A stretch of 64,000 nt of DNA from Adiantum capillus-veneris (lineage: Eukaryota > Streptophyta > Polypodiopsida > Polypodiales > Pteridaceae): NCBI GenBank assembly GCA_014529385.2, contig CM043944.1, forward strand, positions 81,212,384 to 81,276,383, given 5' to 3'. Position 1 is the stretch's first letter, and every line of letters starts with the position of its first letter. The notes beneath the pieces are model-generated. The model did not search any database and had not been told where the DNA came from. It saw only the letters and a list, made by a program, of their open reading frames with translations. The position numbers and the translations under genes are program-made. Shown here piece by piece: positions 46,940-58,221 of this stretch.

Positions 46940-48680
46940 ATCCACTGAATAAAATTATCCTAGATTACCAAGATTTTGTCATTATTTTCTTTGACGATAG
47001 TCTAGTTTTTAGTCACAATGACCAAGAACACAAAGGTCAACTTCATATTGTTTTTGAGTTTCATCAAAACCAATAATTGTTGCAAACCCTCAGAAGAGCA
47101 ATTCCTTTCAAGCAAAAATTGATTACTTGGGCCACATTGTCTCGGAAACATGCATTTCTATTGACCCTAAAAATATTGAAACCATTAAAACTTGGCCTAC
47201 CCCAAAAACAGCCCATGCTATTAAACCATTCTTGGGCTTAGGAGGCTTTTACTGTAAATTTGTCAAAAATGTTTCCCGCATTGCCTCACCCATGACCACA
47301 TTACTTCACTAAAAAATACCATTCAAATGGTGAACTGAACAAAGAAATTCATTTGACACTTTGAAATACCTTTTGACCCATGCACCCACCCTTCAATTAG
47401 CGGATTTCTCACAGTCTTTCTTTGTAGTTGCTATTGATGCAAGTGGTTTAGGTATTGGTATTTTTTAATGTTAAATGATCACTCGATCGCTTTTAAAAGT
47501 GGAAAATTGAAACCATCTGAAACCAAGTACAACACATACAGCAAAGAATCATTGACAATAGTTCATGCCCTTGAAATTTGGAAACAGTACCTTATGGAAT
47601 CCGAAGCCCTCATTAGAAACGATCAACAAGCAAGCAAACATTTATTGACACAATCTACCATTTCAGACCATCATATAAAATGAGCTAGCTTTATTCAAAA
47701 TTTTCACCCAATGATTCAATACCAACCGAGCAAAGAAAACATAGTAGCAGGCACGTTAAGTAGAAAACGTGATGTGAATGTAATATATGTTACTCATTCT
47801 TGTGTTTTTTATAAAACATATTTATTTGAAACATATTTTAGTAAGAGAAATGCAATCCTTCAACTCTATGCCTTGACACATATATTATGGATTTTGATTT
47901 CTTGAAATACATCAAAATAATGGTCTTCCTTTTGAGCATTACACTTTATCAAATTACTTTCTTTATTTTCAAAAAAAAACTATGCATCATAAAACCATTT
48001 AGAGAATTGGCAATGAGTGAAATGCGTGTACCACCCTATATGGGTCATCAAGGAATACAATCTATACTTTCTATCTGTAAATATCATTTCTTTTGGCCTG
48101 ACGTGAAGCACGATGTAACTAAATTTATTTTTGAATGCTTAATATGTCAACGAGTTAAGCGTCAACATGGTAAGTCTTATGGTCTTTTAATCCCTCTCCC
48201 TATTTTTAGTGGTCCTTGGACGCAAATCTCAATGGAATTCATCACAAGACTACCCACTACCTCCTCTCAAAATGATATGATCTAAACAATAGTTGACCGT
48301 TTTAGCAAGTAGGCGCATTTTGTACCTTGCAAAAAGAACCTATTCGCACCACAAGATGCTAAACTCTTCCTCAAACTCATCTTCCCTTGTCATGGCTTTC
48401 CTAAAGTTATCCTTTGTGACCAAGATGGCCGTTTTGCAATCACTTTTGGGTTGCACTAGCCAAAAATCTAGGATCTACAATGGACTTCACATCTACCTTT
48501 CACCCTAAAAGTGGCCAAACATAAGCAACAAACAACACCATCATGGACCTTCTTAGATCATACACGATTAAAAATACCACAAATAAGGACCAACATCTCC
48601 CTATGCTACAATTTGCATACAATAATACACCCCACTTGACCACAAATCAAGCATCCTTGCTCTTTTATGGACTTTTCCTC
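46940..48680 (+). pseudogene. Gyp-C: decayed chromovirus-like gypsy pol
   Basis: A 5'-truncated trace begins inside RT (DFVIIFFDDSLVFSHNDQEH, the F-x-D-D box near 46985), continues as LGHIVSETCISIDPKNIETI, FLGLGGFYCKFVKNVSRIA, and RNase H (AIDASGLGIGI, NTYSKESLTIVHALEIWKQY). Integrase follows: MGHQGIQSILSICKYHFFWP..CLICQRVK (HHCC), then GLLIPLPIFSGPWTQISMEF, TIVDRFSK and, to about 48680, FHPKSGQT and LPMLQFAYNNTPHLTTNQ. The wording is that of chromovirus pol. Numerous stops and frameshifts; no LTRs found. Confidence 0.85.
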
Positions 48681-51109
48681 TTTTAATCCCAAGCCTTGAC
48701 CGGGTTGGTCCATCACCACTAATCAATTTCACTTGTTCTGTTTTTATTTCTCTTGAACTAAGATGGGAAATAATTTTAGAAGCTTGGAAATTAATATTCA
48801 TGACATTATCTCTCCCTCGAAATCATAGTCATCCTCGACTAGGAGGTAAAGAAAATAAATCCATAGCTAGTCCTATTGCTTTGGGTAGAGGATCCTTTTT
48901 TACCCGTTGACATTCTTCCACAGTGGTGACTAACTCCACTTGGTGCTTGGAAGGCTTAGCTATTGCAAGCATGCCTTTACTTAGCCCTAATCATCCTTCA
49001 TAATAGATTGGCAAGGTCTACCAGATGCTTGAGAGACTAAGCTGCCATAAGCTTGATTCATAGTATGCATACGCTAAAAACTTATGAACATTTAAAATAA
49101 ATGATAGAGGCAAAACAAAAAGAATATCTTTACAAAATATACTTGAATCTTAACTTTGACGGAAGTCATTGTAAGTATTTACAAGGTTTACTCATTTTCA
49201 TCAAATCAAATCTCTTCAATGTCCTTAGCGCTCATTGCCAACGAAAATCAAGAACTGAAGTTTCCAATTGTTGCCAGTCAAATGTAAATGGAGCTCGCAA
49301 TTTGGTAGTAACAAAGAAACCCTTAGCCTAGTCCATCCCACCTTGCAATGTTTCGTGGAATGGGGTGAAAGCACACATATTAAAAAAACCCCAATTGCTC
49401 CCCTTTGCCTTCAATCGACACGCACCCCTTGAATGGCACAAAGTCTGCCTCGTATCCACCAGATGCCCCCTGATGTGCCATGAAGCAATTCGTTGCGGGT
49501 TGTGTGAGTCAACTCCCTGCATCATGTTCTTGTGTGGCGCCATAGTTGGCACTCCATGTGGCTCCTTCTGCCATTTGCAAACCCCCCCTCCCCCCCTTTT
49601 TCTTTTATTGCTTTAACTCCCATTAGCATCTTCTTTTTGGAAATGTGTAGCACTTTAGCATCTTCTTTTTGGAAATGTGTAGCACTTATTTGGTGGAAGA
49701 ATAAAATACTTATTTCTCTAAGAAAGGAAAAAGTCCAAATTCGGTGCTGAATTTTGGTAAAGCAAAAATTGGGGTCCTCCCCCCGGCGGGTGTCCTCTGC
49801 GCTCCAATAGACAGAATAGGTGGCTGCACATTCTGCTTACTTAGGCTCGAGAACCTACAGTGGCTCAACTGCATGGACACACCTACGTTTATGAGAGAGA
49901 GAGAGAGAGTCGATTTAGCCCCTCGAGCCTTGCTCATTGGCAGTCTGAAATCGAACGTCACATCCAGCGTAAAAAAGACCAGTACGTAGCGACACACACA
50001 AAGACTAGATCTCTTGGCCCCGCATTGTAGACAGACAGAGATGACTTTGGGTCCCACAAAACTAGGTGAGCTGCCACCCCAACCAGTATGCCCAAAGCAA
50101 CAAATCACAACCGAGACAAGGCCACGTGAAGAATACCTTATAGCAACATCCTGAACCAAATGTAGATCAGCACGGCCATCAAGCACACCAAGAAGCACCA
50201 AACAAAACAAGCTCGTCGTATCCACCATGCCATGCAAGACCTACCACATCAAACCGAGCATGCTGGAGAGCCAACACCAAGACTGGTCTTCAAAATCTTC
50301 AATGAGAGGAGCCAGGAGGAAGACCTCTCTCGTAGTGAAGAAATTAGGGGGGATGTGGGGAAAGCAACGCAAAGATGAGGAAGACGCAGTCGGAGACCCC
50401 CCATCAAAGTACATCCCTGTGCCTCTTTCCACACAGGCTGCCCATCTTGCCTCCTCCCTCGGCACAGCTGCACACTGACAAATTTCCAATTGTTGCATCC
50501 ATGCCTTCGACCGCCCACACCCTACAGAGCTCGTAGGTTGAACATGCCATGACACAGAGCCAGCTCTCCCCCATCATGAACCCTTGTTCTAGTGTAATGT
50601 ATTGTTGTATTTAAGCTGCTTTAACATCTATTCTTTGTCAAGCAACAAATACTAGGATGGTGGATTTGTAAATTCAAACCCACAGTTAGGATAAAGAAAA
50701 TATGGGAAATGTTGTTCACATTCAATGTTGGAGTACATGTTATAATGAAGAGGCTACCATGGGAAGCGGTTACTTTGATTGAATTTTCTTCTTGATTGTT
50801 CTTATAGTTATGGAAGTTACGAATGTCTTTGTAGCTAGCCGATCCCAACATATTCTGTTCGTGTGGATTTGGACTTTGTACCTATATGAATATTTGATGT
50901 TGAAGAGGCTAATGAGGGATGCACCCCCCTCGCACGCCCACTGACTTTTTAGAGAATCTACTTCTTACTTTTAGATTTAGCAGAATTTTAGCTATGGAAG
51001 GAGAGAGTTTTCCTTATGAGAAAGATAGAGAGGTGACTATAAGTTGTGCCGGGCTGATTTCTTTACACAATTACACATTAAAACACTAAATTGTGCACAT
51101 AATTCAAAG
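48681..51109. other. Gene-free region with small repeats
   Basis: No supported gene. It contains a 32-bp tandem duplication (49623-49686), a short GA run (about 49891-49909) and a C-rich stretch at 49580-49600. The minus-strand 175-codon ORF at 49710-50237 has no known motif and a composition unlike the real genes here, so it is not called. Confidence 0.45.
49623..49686. repeat. Tandem duplication of a 32-bp unit
   Basis: TTAGCATCTTCTTTTTGGAA... is repeated once with no visible difference, indicating a recent duplication. Confidence 0.92.
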
Positions 51110-51119
51110 ATAATACCAC

Positions 51120-53181
51120 AAATAAGATTGCCATAGCCACGAAAGTAGTATGGGAATCCTGGGGACAACCAGCCATTAGACAAACTCGAATGAAATTGCA
51201 ATTGGCTGATGGACATATCGAAAGACCCTTAGGACTGCTTGAAAAAGTGATAGTTAATTCTTGTGGGATTGAATATCAACACACTTTTGCCATAGTAGAC
51301 TTTGGGAAGAAACTCAATTACGAAATCATCTTGGGAAGACCTTTCATGCAACAAGTACAACTCATCCAAGATTGAGGAAACAATTATCTGCACTTGAAGC
51401 AAGTGGGATCAATAACAAGAGTTAATCTAAAAGATCACACTTATAGAGACGTCATGAAAACGCCCATACAAGAATTCAATTCAGTCTCCTTAGCTGAAAC
51501 TAAGCTTCCATCTTGGTTGAACAAAGACACTCCTATTTGGATGTGTGGAGCCTCAAAAAACGTGAGCTTAAAATGAGAAGAATGTATCTTAGAAAGAGAT
51601 TGCACAGACGAATCCTATGTACCTGAACCCTTTCCAGAGCATTTGTTTGAGCCATTCGAGTGGACTCAAATTATATCAACAATGGATGTATGTGTAAACA
51701 CATCTATGCCTACTCAATTTTGAATGAGGACGGCTATTACATAATTCCCATCCAAATGATCTCAACCCTTCACATTGAGGATGAAATTCCATAATCCAAG
51801 GACTTGATGAAAGCTCAACAAGTCTTTTTAGACCTCTACTATGATGCAACAGATGAGTTGGAAGAACACTCAGCTACCTCAGATGTTTTGAGGTCAGAAA
51901 AAGAACATGTGAGAGCTAAACTGCTCATGAAAGGAGGGAAGGAAAAGTTCTTTGACTTTCCAAATCAGAAACCGAGAAGACACAAATGGTATAGACGAAA
52001 AAGAGACACAAGAAACTTAAAAGCTATACCTATGCCATTGGTCTCCAATAGAACATAGTTCCTGATACAGATAGATGCACATGATTGTGTCAATAACAAA
52101 ATCACTGGTAGATATCCTTTAATCAAAGAACATGAAATGACAAAAACATTGAGAGAAACGAGAAAGGAAACTCAAGAAAAACCTAAAAACCAGTACAAGG
52201 ATTCAACCATGACACGAGTTGAACGAAAAAAGAAGTATCAAGAGTTGAAAAAATCTCTAAAGGAGATATATACGACAAAAATGGAAACCATAGAAGAGGA
52301 TGGTAAAGATGTAATGAGCATTCCATCCTATTACAAGAAATATACTCTCCAAGACCAAAAAATTATAGTCAAACAACCTGTTAGGGAACTACGAAAACAG
52401 GGTGAATCCTACAAAGAACCTGAAAACACAAAAAAGATAGATCTGGCTGAATCAGGAGAAGAGCCTAGACCAGCCTACATTGCAAATGACCTTACAGAAG
52501 AAGAATAAGAGCTTTTGTTAATCTTACTGAAAGAATACCGAGATATCTTTGCTTGGTCTTATAAGGATCTCAAGGGTGTTGATCTAGAAATCTGTCAACA
52601 TACCATACCCATGAGAGATGATGTTAAACCAACTAGATATAAGCCATACACATATAATGAAACATTTGCTAGAACGATCAAAGAAGAGATTGAAAAACTA
52701 AAGGAAGCCAAATTTATTTATGAAATTGAACACACAGAATGCAGCTACCATTACAAACAACTTTCCTCTTCCAATAATTGAGTATGTTTTAGAACGAGTT
52801 ACATTCATCTATCCGGGCCAATCATTTTGAACACCTCAAAAAGGTATTCGAAAAATGTAGACTTTATAGGATTTGCTTAAATCTTGAAAAGTGCACATTC
52901 ATGGGTAGACTAGGAAAAATTCTTGTACATATAGTGTCTAGAAATGGCATAACTATTGAGATGGTGATAAAATTCATGTTATTGCTGAGTTGTCTACACC
53001 GACAACAGTCAAGGGGGTTCAAGCCTTCATGAGGCATTGTGGATATTACAAACGGTTCATTTACATGTACGCTATAATTGCAAAACCCATGTACAGTTTG
53101 ATCACACACTTTGAATGGACTGATGAGTGTGAAGAATCCTTCATGAAGCTTAAGCAAGCTCTCACTACAGCTCCAATATTG
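51120..53181 (+). pseudogene. Gyp-D protease remnant and gutted reverse transcriptase
   Basis: The remnant begins 5'-truncated within the protease: TRMKLQLADGHIERPLGLLE and YEIILGRPFMQ (51187-51360) are the flap and ILGR parts; the D-[TS]-G half is missing. A basic linker follows (52137-52508) with KKIDLAESGEEPRPAYIAND, close to the pre-RT segment of Gyp-B. RT begins LLKEYRDIFAWSYKDLKGVD (52515) and then has lost two pieces: the VPKKNG region and, after FPLPIIEYVLERVT (about 52760-52800), the block with FLDG and the Y/F-x-D-D box. It picks up at HFEHLKKVFEKCRLYRI (about 52830) and runs to TTAPIL at 53181, where Cop-3 inserted. RT activity is impossible. Confidence 0.85.
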
Positions 53182-53930
53182 TGTTAGAAAATAAGACATA
53201 GCTAAATAGATAATTGAGTAGATTACTTAATGGAGAGAGACAGATTTATATACATGAGATTATAGAGTAGAGAGAGAGAGAGTACACACGATATACGTGG
53301 TTCACCCAATGTGGGCTACGTCCACGGGAAAGCAGCCACTCAATGGCTTTAGTACTTCAAAACAAGAAGTAGTTTACAAAGGGATTATACCCTTAATGGA
53401 GCTCCCGCATTGCTTCACTCTCACCACCTCACACTCACCTTGTTGCATCAACATCACACTATGAAATGTGTGTAGAAATGGCCTCCTTTTATAGGCCAAA
53501 AGGGTTGCCCTCTCTTATGAGAGACAGCCATGTGTAGCCGCCCTTGTGCGAATAAGTCCAAATCGGACCCTCCAATCCGCCCATGTGTGGCCGCCCTTGA
53601 GAAGACAAGTCTGCTTTTGAATTCGGCCACCGGCCACCGGCCATTGACTTCCGACCACCGGCCATCGGCCATTGACTACCGGCTACCGGCCAACCGACCG
53701 GTTGTTTTCCGACCGCCGTCCGGCCATAATATTCCGGCGAAAAAGAATATTCCGGAGAAAAAAGTCTCGGGGGCCTATGAAGTTGCCCCTGATTCTTGTC
53801 CGTGAAAATTTTGGTTTCCGGTGAGTGATTTTCCTTCACGCATGATGGCTTCTCCTCATAATGGGGGCCTTACAAATGTGCGCTTTTACCACAGAAAATT
53901 ACAAGGGTAAATCAGGCTCCATACTTAACA
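53182..53930 (-). repeat. Cop-3 3' LTR (complete)
   Basis: 749 bp, TGTTAGA..CTTAACA. Its GC-rich CCGGCCA minisatellite (about 53625-53702) is longer than in the other left LTRs. TATA on the minus strand is near 53488-53497. Confidence 0.92.
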
Positions 53931-53990
53931 ATCTCCCACTTGGAGATTGATCTCCAAACCAAACCTATGACTGCTTTCCATTCTGGCTTC

Positions 53991-55582
53991 TTATCCTTGA
54001 ATTCCGATTGAAGATGACCAAAAGCTCAACTTCTCCTTGTTGACCACCTTTGTAAACATGTCTGCAGGATTTTCACTTGTATGCACCTTTCCTAGCTTTA
54101 GCTGTCCCTCTTCCAAAAGAGTGCGTATGAAGTGATATCTCACCTCAATGTGCTTTCTCCTTGAATCAAAGGCTGAGTTCTTCGCAAGATGGATAACGCT
54201 TTGGCTATCACTGTACAAGACACAATTGTCTTGTTTGAATCCAAGCTCTTCTAAGAATCTATGAAGCCACAGAATTTCTTTGCTTGCCTCCGTCATTGCT
54301 ACATACTCTGCTTCCGTGGTAGAAAGTGAACACATAGCCAGTAGTGCTCCTTCGAGTATCTTTGTCACCTGCCATATCTGCATCAGCATACCCTTCTAGA
54401 TAAATATCAGTTCCTCCAAAATACAAAGCATTTGTTGTTGTCCCTTTTAGATACCTAAGTATCCACTTCACAGCTTGCCAATGCTCTTTACCTGGGTTGT
54501 CCATGAACCTACTCACAACTCTCACTGCATGTGCAATGCCTGGCCTTGTCCAGACCATAGCATACATTAGAGAACCTACCGCTGCAGCATATGGAACTTT
54601 AGACATATAGGCTATCTCCTCTTGTGTCTTTGGACACATATCCTTCGTTAGTTTAAAATGACAAGCCAAAGGTGTAGAGACTGGTTTTGCATTTTGCATT
54701 GCAAACCTTTCTAGTACCTTCTTGATGTAATCTTCTTGAGATAGTTTTATTGTCTTCTTCGTCCTGTCCCTTGATATTTTCATAGCAAGTATCCTCTTTA
54801 CAGCACCTAAATCTTTCATTGAAAAATATTTGGACAGCTCCTCTTTTAGGTCTTTGATGTCCTGCATGTTAGCACTTGCAATCAACATGTCATCAACATA
54901 CAACATTAGGATGATGAATTTCCCATCTCCCAAATTCTTCGTGTAGACACAGTGATCCGAGTTGCATCTTGTGAATCCATGATCCAACATCCATCGATCA
55001 AACTTCAAGTACCATTGTCTTGATGCTTGCTTTAAACCATACAAGCTCTTCTTTAATCTGCAAACCATTTTCTCCTTACCTTTTACTTCATACCCCTTTG
55101 GTTGAAGCATGTAGATTTCCTCCTCTAAGTCACCTTGAGGGAATGCCGTATTTACATCCATTTGCTGGAGATTTAGATCATGAGCAGCCACAAGGCTTAA
55201 GACAAGCCTAATTGAGTTCATTTTTACAACAGGAGAAAATATTTCATTGAAGTCAATACCTTTCTTTTGAGAAAAACCTTTTACCACAAGCCTAGACTTG
55301 TACCTTTTCTTCCCACCTTCTTCTTCCTTTAGCTTGTACACCCATTTGTTTTGAAGTGCCCGCTTTCCTTTAGGCAACTCAACCAACTCCCATGTTTGGT
55401 TGCGATGTAGTGAGTCCATCTCCACTTGCATGCTCTTCGTCCATTCTTCTTTGGATTCATGTTGCATAGCTTCTTCATATGATTCCGCCTCTCCAGAATC
55501 TGAGATCAAGAGATGGTTGAAGGAAGGAACAAACCTTTCTGGAGGTCTACTTGCTCTTGTAGATCTTCGGGGAATAGGTTAA
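53991..55582 (-). pseudogene. Cop-3 reverse transcriptase and RNase H
   Basis: ORF 55509-54259 covers MQVEMDSLHRNQTWELVELP, RYKSRLVVKGFSQKKG, VNTAFPQGDLEEEIYM, an intact LMLYVDDMLIAS (DNA 54889-54900) and the RNase H start EGYADADMAGDKDTRRS. A deletion and frameshift near 54330 removes the sequence between GYVF and STTEAEYVA. ORF 54389-53991 then gives TEAEYVAMTEASKEILWLH, LYSDSQSVIHLAKN and the copia C-terminus VRYHFIRTLLEEGQLKLGKV. The RT core is preserved and the RNase H is damaged. The upstream end is cut at 55582 by the LTR junction. Confidence 0.9.
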
Positions 55583-56293
55583 CCCAATGTGGGAGAGAGA
55601 GAGAGAGAGAGAGAGTACACACGATATACGTGGTTCACCCAATGTGGGCTACGTCCACGGGAAAGCAGCCACTCAATGGCTTTAGTACTTCAAAACAAGA
55701 AGTAGTTTACAAAGGGATTATACCCTTAATGGAGCTCCCGCCTTGCTTCACTCTCACCACCTCACACTCACTTGTTGCATCAACTTCACACCATGAAATG
55801 TGTGTAGAAATGGCCTCCTTTTATAGGACAAAAGGGTTGCCCTCTCTTATGAGAGACAGCCATGTGTAGCCGCCCTTGTGCGAATAAGTCCAAATCGGAC
55901 CCTTCAATCCGCCCATGTGTGGCCGCCCTTGAGAAGACAAGTCCGCTTTTGAATTCGGCCACCAGCCAACGGCCATTGACTTCCGACCACCGGCCATCGG
56001 CCATTGACTACCGGCCACCGGCCAACCGACCGGTTGTTTTCCGACCACTTTTCGGCCGCCGTTCGGCCATAATATTCCGGTGAAAAAGAATATTCCGGCG
56101 AAAAAAAAAAGTCTCAAGGGGCCTCCGCCCCCAAGGCCTTTTAAGTTGCTCCTGATTCTTGTCCGTGAAAATTTTGGTTTCCGGTGAGTGATTTTCCTTC
56201 ACGCATGATGGCTTCTCCTCATAATGGGGGCCTTACAAATGTGCGCTTTTACCACAAAAAATTATAAGGGTAAATCAGGCTCCATACTTAACA
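55583..56293 (-). repeat. Cop-3 5' LTR, truncated with templated scar
   Basis: Lacks the outer about 110 bp. The junction reads ..GGGGAATAGGTT (pol) + AACCCAATGTGGG + a GA run + TACACACGATATACG. The 13-base piece copies LTR sequence (CACCCAATGTGGG) found some 45 bp further in. The other end is exact (ACTTAACA, then the target duplication). Confidence 0.9.
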
Positions 56294-56790
56294 TATTGAA
56301 GGCACCAGATTGGAATAAGATATTCTACATACATGTAGATGCTTTCAATTTTTCGATCGGATGCATACTAGCACAACCAGGAGACGGGAAAATTCATTTT
56401 CGTATTTCTTATGCTAGCAGACAGTTGAATATGGCAGAGAAAAAATATACCACTACAGAAAGGGAAGGACTAGGAATGATCTATGTCGTAAAAAAGTATA
56501 GACATTACCTATTAGCAAACAAATTTGTGTTCTTTGTGGACCACCAAGCCTTATTGTACTTGGTCAACAAGTCGTGCAACACAATAAGAATAGTGAGATG
56601 GTTCATCATTCTTATGGAATTTGATTTCACTGTAGTTGTGAAAAAAGGCACCACTCATCAAAGAGTAGATCATTTGTCAAGGATTGTTTCTGGAGAACCA
56701 CCTAAGCGTGTAGATGATGATATACCAGATGCATATCTGTTCTCCGTGGAAACGATACCTCGATGTGGGCGGAAAACATGGTATCATTGA
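56294..56790 (+). pseudogene. Gyp-D RNase H
   Basis: Continues the host frame after Cop-3: FYIHVDAFNFSIGCILAQPG (first Asp), YTTTEREGLGMIYVVKKYRH (Glu), FFVDHQALLYLVNKS (Asp) and the C-terminal DHLSRIVSGEP. The domain is open for 165 codons, better than in Gyp-B, up to a stop at 56790 after VETIPRCGRK. Confidence 0.88.
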
Positions 56791-56919
56791 TAACCATAGC
56801 TCAAGTGGATTCGCAAATACCACTTCCTATTACAATCGGATCAATTGAGCAATTGGCTATGTATCAATTACTAGTTGGTAGGCTATAGAAAAGAAATTGA
56901 GATGGAATTTTTCTTTTAT

Positions 56920-57527
56920 GCATTAATCTTGAGGAGAAAACCCAATACCAAAGTCAAGCACATATGACCATAGTAGGACTTCACTTTGCGGAAGATCAAA
57001 CTATGCAACAGATCTTGAGACTTGGAGTATTTTGGCCAACTATGAGGAGTGATGTTCATTATTTTGTGAAAGATTGTCCTCAATGTCAAAAACAAACACC
57101 CATATCTCATGTAACATTGTTCCAAATGTGGCATGTTCCTAAGTGGAGTAACTATCTAGTAACTTACTTATCAAGCTCAATATTTCTTGAGGATATGAGT
57201 AAACGTTTTCAAAGAGAAATTGAAACGGAAGCAAAAGACTATGCTCTTATTGAAAACCAATTGTATTGGAGAGGTAAAGATCAACATTTGCGTCTTTGTG
57301 CAAATGAAAACGAATATATTCCCATTATAGAACAAGCACATGATGGATTAGCTGGAGGTCACTTTTCTAATGAGACCACCGCAAGAGCAATCTTAATGGT
57401 AGGCATATGGTGGCCAACACTTTTTGCGGATGCCAAGGAATATTTTCGAAGGTGTGATGCATGTCAACGAGTGAAAATGCCAACCCGTGTAGATAGCATG
57501 CCCTTAAGACCAATGATGGGGGACTAG
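56920..57527 (+). pseudogene. Gyp-D integrase N-terminal region with two HHCC modules
   Basis: In one frame, QAHMTIVGLHF..GVFWPTMRSD..CPQCQK (about 56955-57090) forms H-x6-H..C-x2-C. It is followed by the usual linker (ETEAKDYALIENQLYWRGKD) and the expected module AHDGLAGGHF..GIWWPTLFAD..CDACQR (about 57335-57470). In Gyp-B only one such module exists. The region ends at a TAG (57525-57527) in front of the catalytic core. Confidence 0.75.
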
Positions 57528-58221
57528 AGCTTTCGCAAAATGGGGCATAGACTTTGTTGGGTCAATAGAGCCACCTGCTTATAGAACCCAAGCTCATTAT
57601 ATCATTGTAGCTACGGATTATTTGACCAAGTGGGCCGAGGCTAAAGAAACTCAAAAGAATGATGCCAGAAATATTGCCGCATTCTTATATGAGTATGTGT
57701 TCACAAGATATGGAATGCCAATAGAAATAGTCAGTGATAGGGGAACTCATTTCCTCAATGAGGTAATCGAGTATCTACTTAATGAATTTATGGTCATCCA
57801 TAACAAATCAGCTCCCTATCACCCACAAGCAAATGGACAAGCTGAGCATACGAATAAAATTCTTAGCTCGGTATTGACAAAAGTGGTTAGTTCAGGAAGG
57901 ACAGATTGGGAAATGAATCTCCATGCTGCTCTATGGGCTTATCGAGTTTCATTCAAAACATCTTTAAATGCTACACCCTTTAACCTTGTTCATGGTCTTG
58001 ATGCCATATTGCCATTAGAATTTCTCTTGCCAACACTAAGGGCAGCTAAGAATCTTGGGTGGACTGGACATGAATTGTCAGAAAGACTTGAAGATTTAGA
58101 AAAGCTTGATGAGCAAAGGCTAACTGTTGTAGCTCACATCTATGCACAAAAGCAAAGACAAAAACAGTTTTTTGATTCCCATCTAATTACAAAAATCTTA
58201 AAAAAAGGGGACTTATTTTAG
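57528..58221 (+). pseudogene. Gyp-D integrase catalytic core and C-terminal domain
   Basis: WGIDFVGSIEPPA (first Asp), IVSDRGTHFLNEVIEYLL (second Asp), YHPQANGQAEHTNKILS (Glu), then WTGHELSERLEDLEKLDEQR and KQFFDSHLITKI of the C-terminal part. The D,D,E residues are all present. One stop at 57525 and one at 58219 bracket the 199-codon ORF. A frame change follows, after which SPSGAVKLSTLDGEPMANW and CRLKKYN close the domain (to about 58380). No chromodomain is present. Confidence 0.88.

Larger units (their letters stand above)
53182..56293 (-). mobile_element. Cop-3: nested copia element lacking gag, protease and integrase
   Basis: Same family as Cop-1 and Cop-2, antisense in Gyp-D at the start of RNase H. 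It is flanked by the exact 5-bp target duplication TATTG (53177-53181 and 56294-56298). Host reading rejoins in frame as TTAPIL + KAPDWNKIF. Content on the minus strand: truncated LTR 55585-56293, RT-RNase H, complete LTR 53182-53930. There is no primer-binding site, gag or integrase, so it is a deletion derivative. Confidence 0.93.

Noticed and set aside
49710-50237. Minus-strand ORF of 175 codons
   Set aside because: No recognisable domain, no splice or promoter context, overlapping ORFs on the other strand; could not be supported as a gene.
53454-53839. Recurring ORFs of 70-130 codons (also at 23715, 28142, 29835, 34616, 56004)
   Set aside because: They lie inside the copia LTRs, recur only because the LTRs do, and change frame and length between copies.
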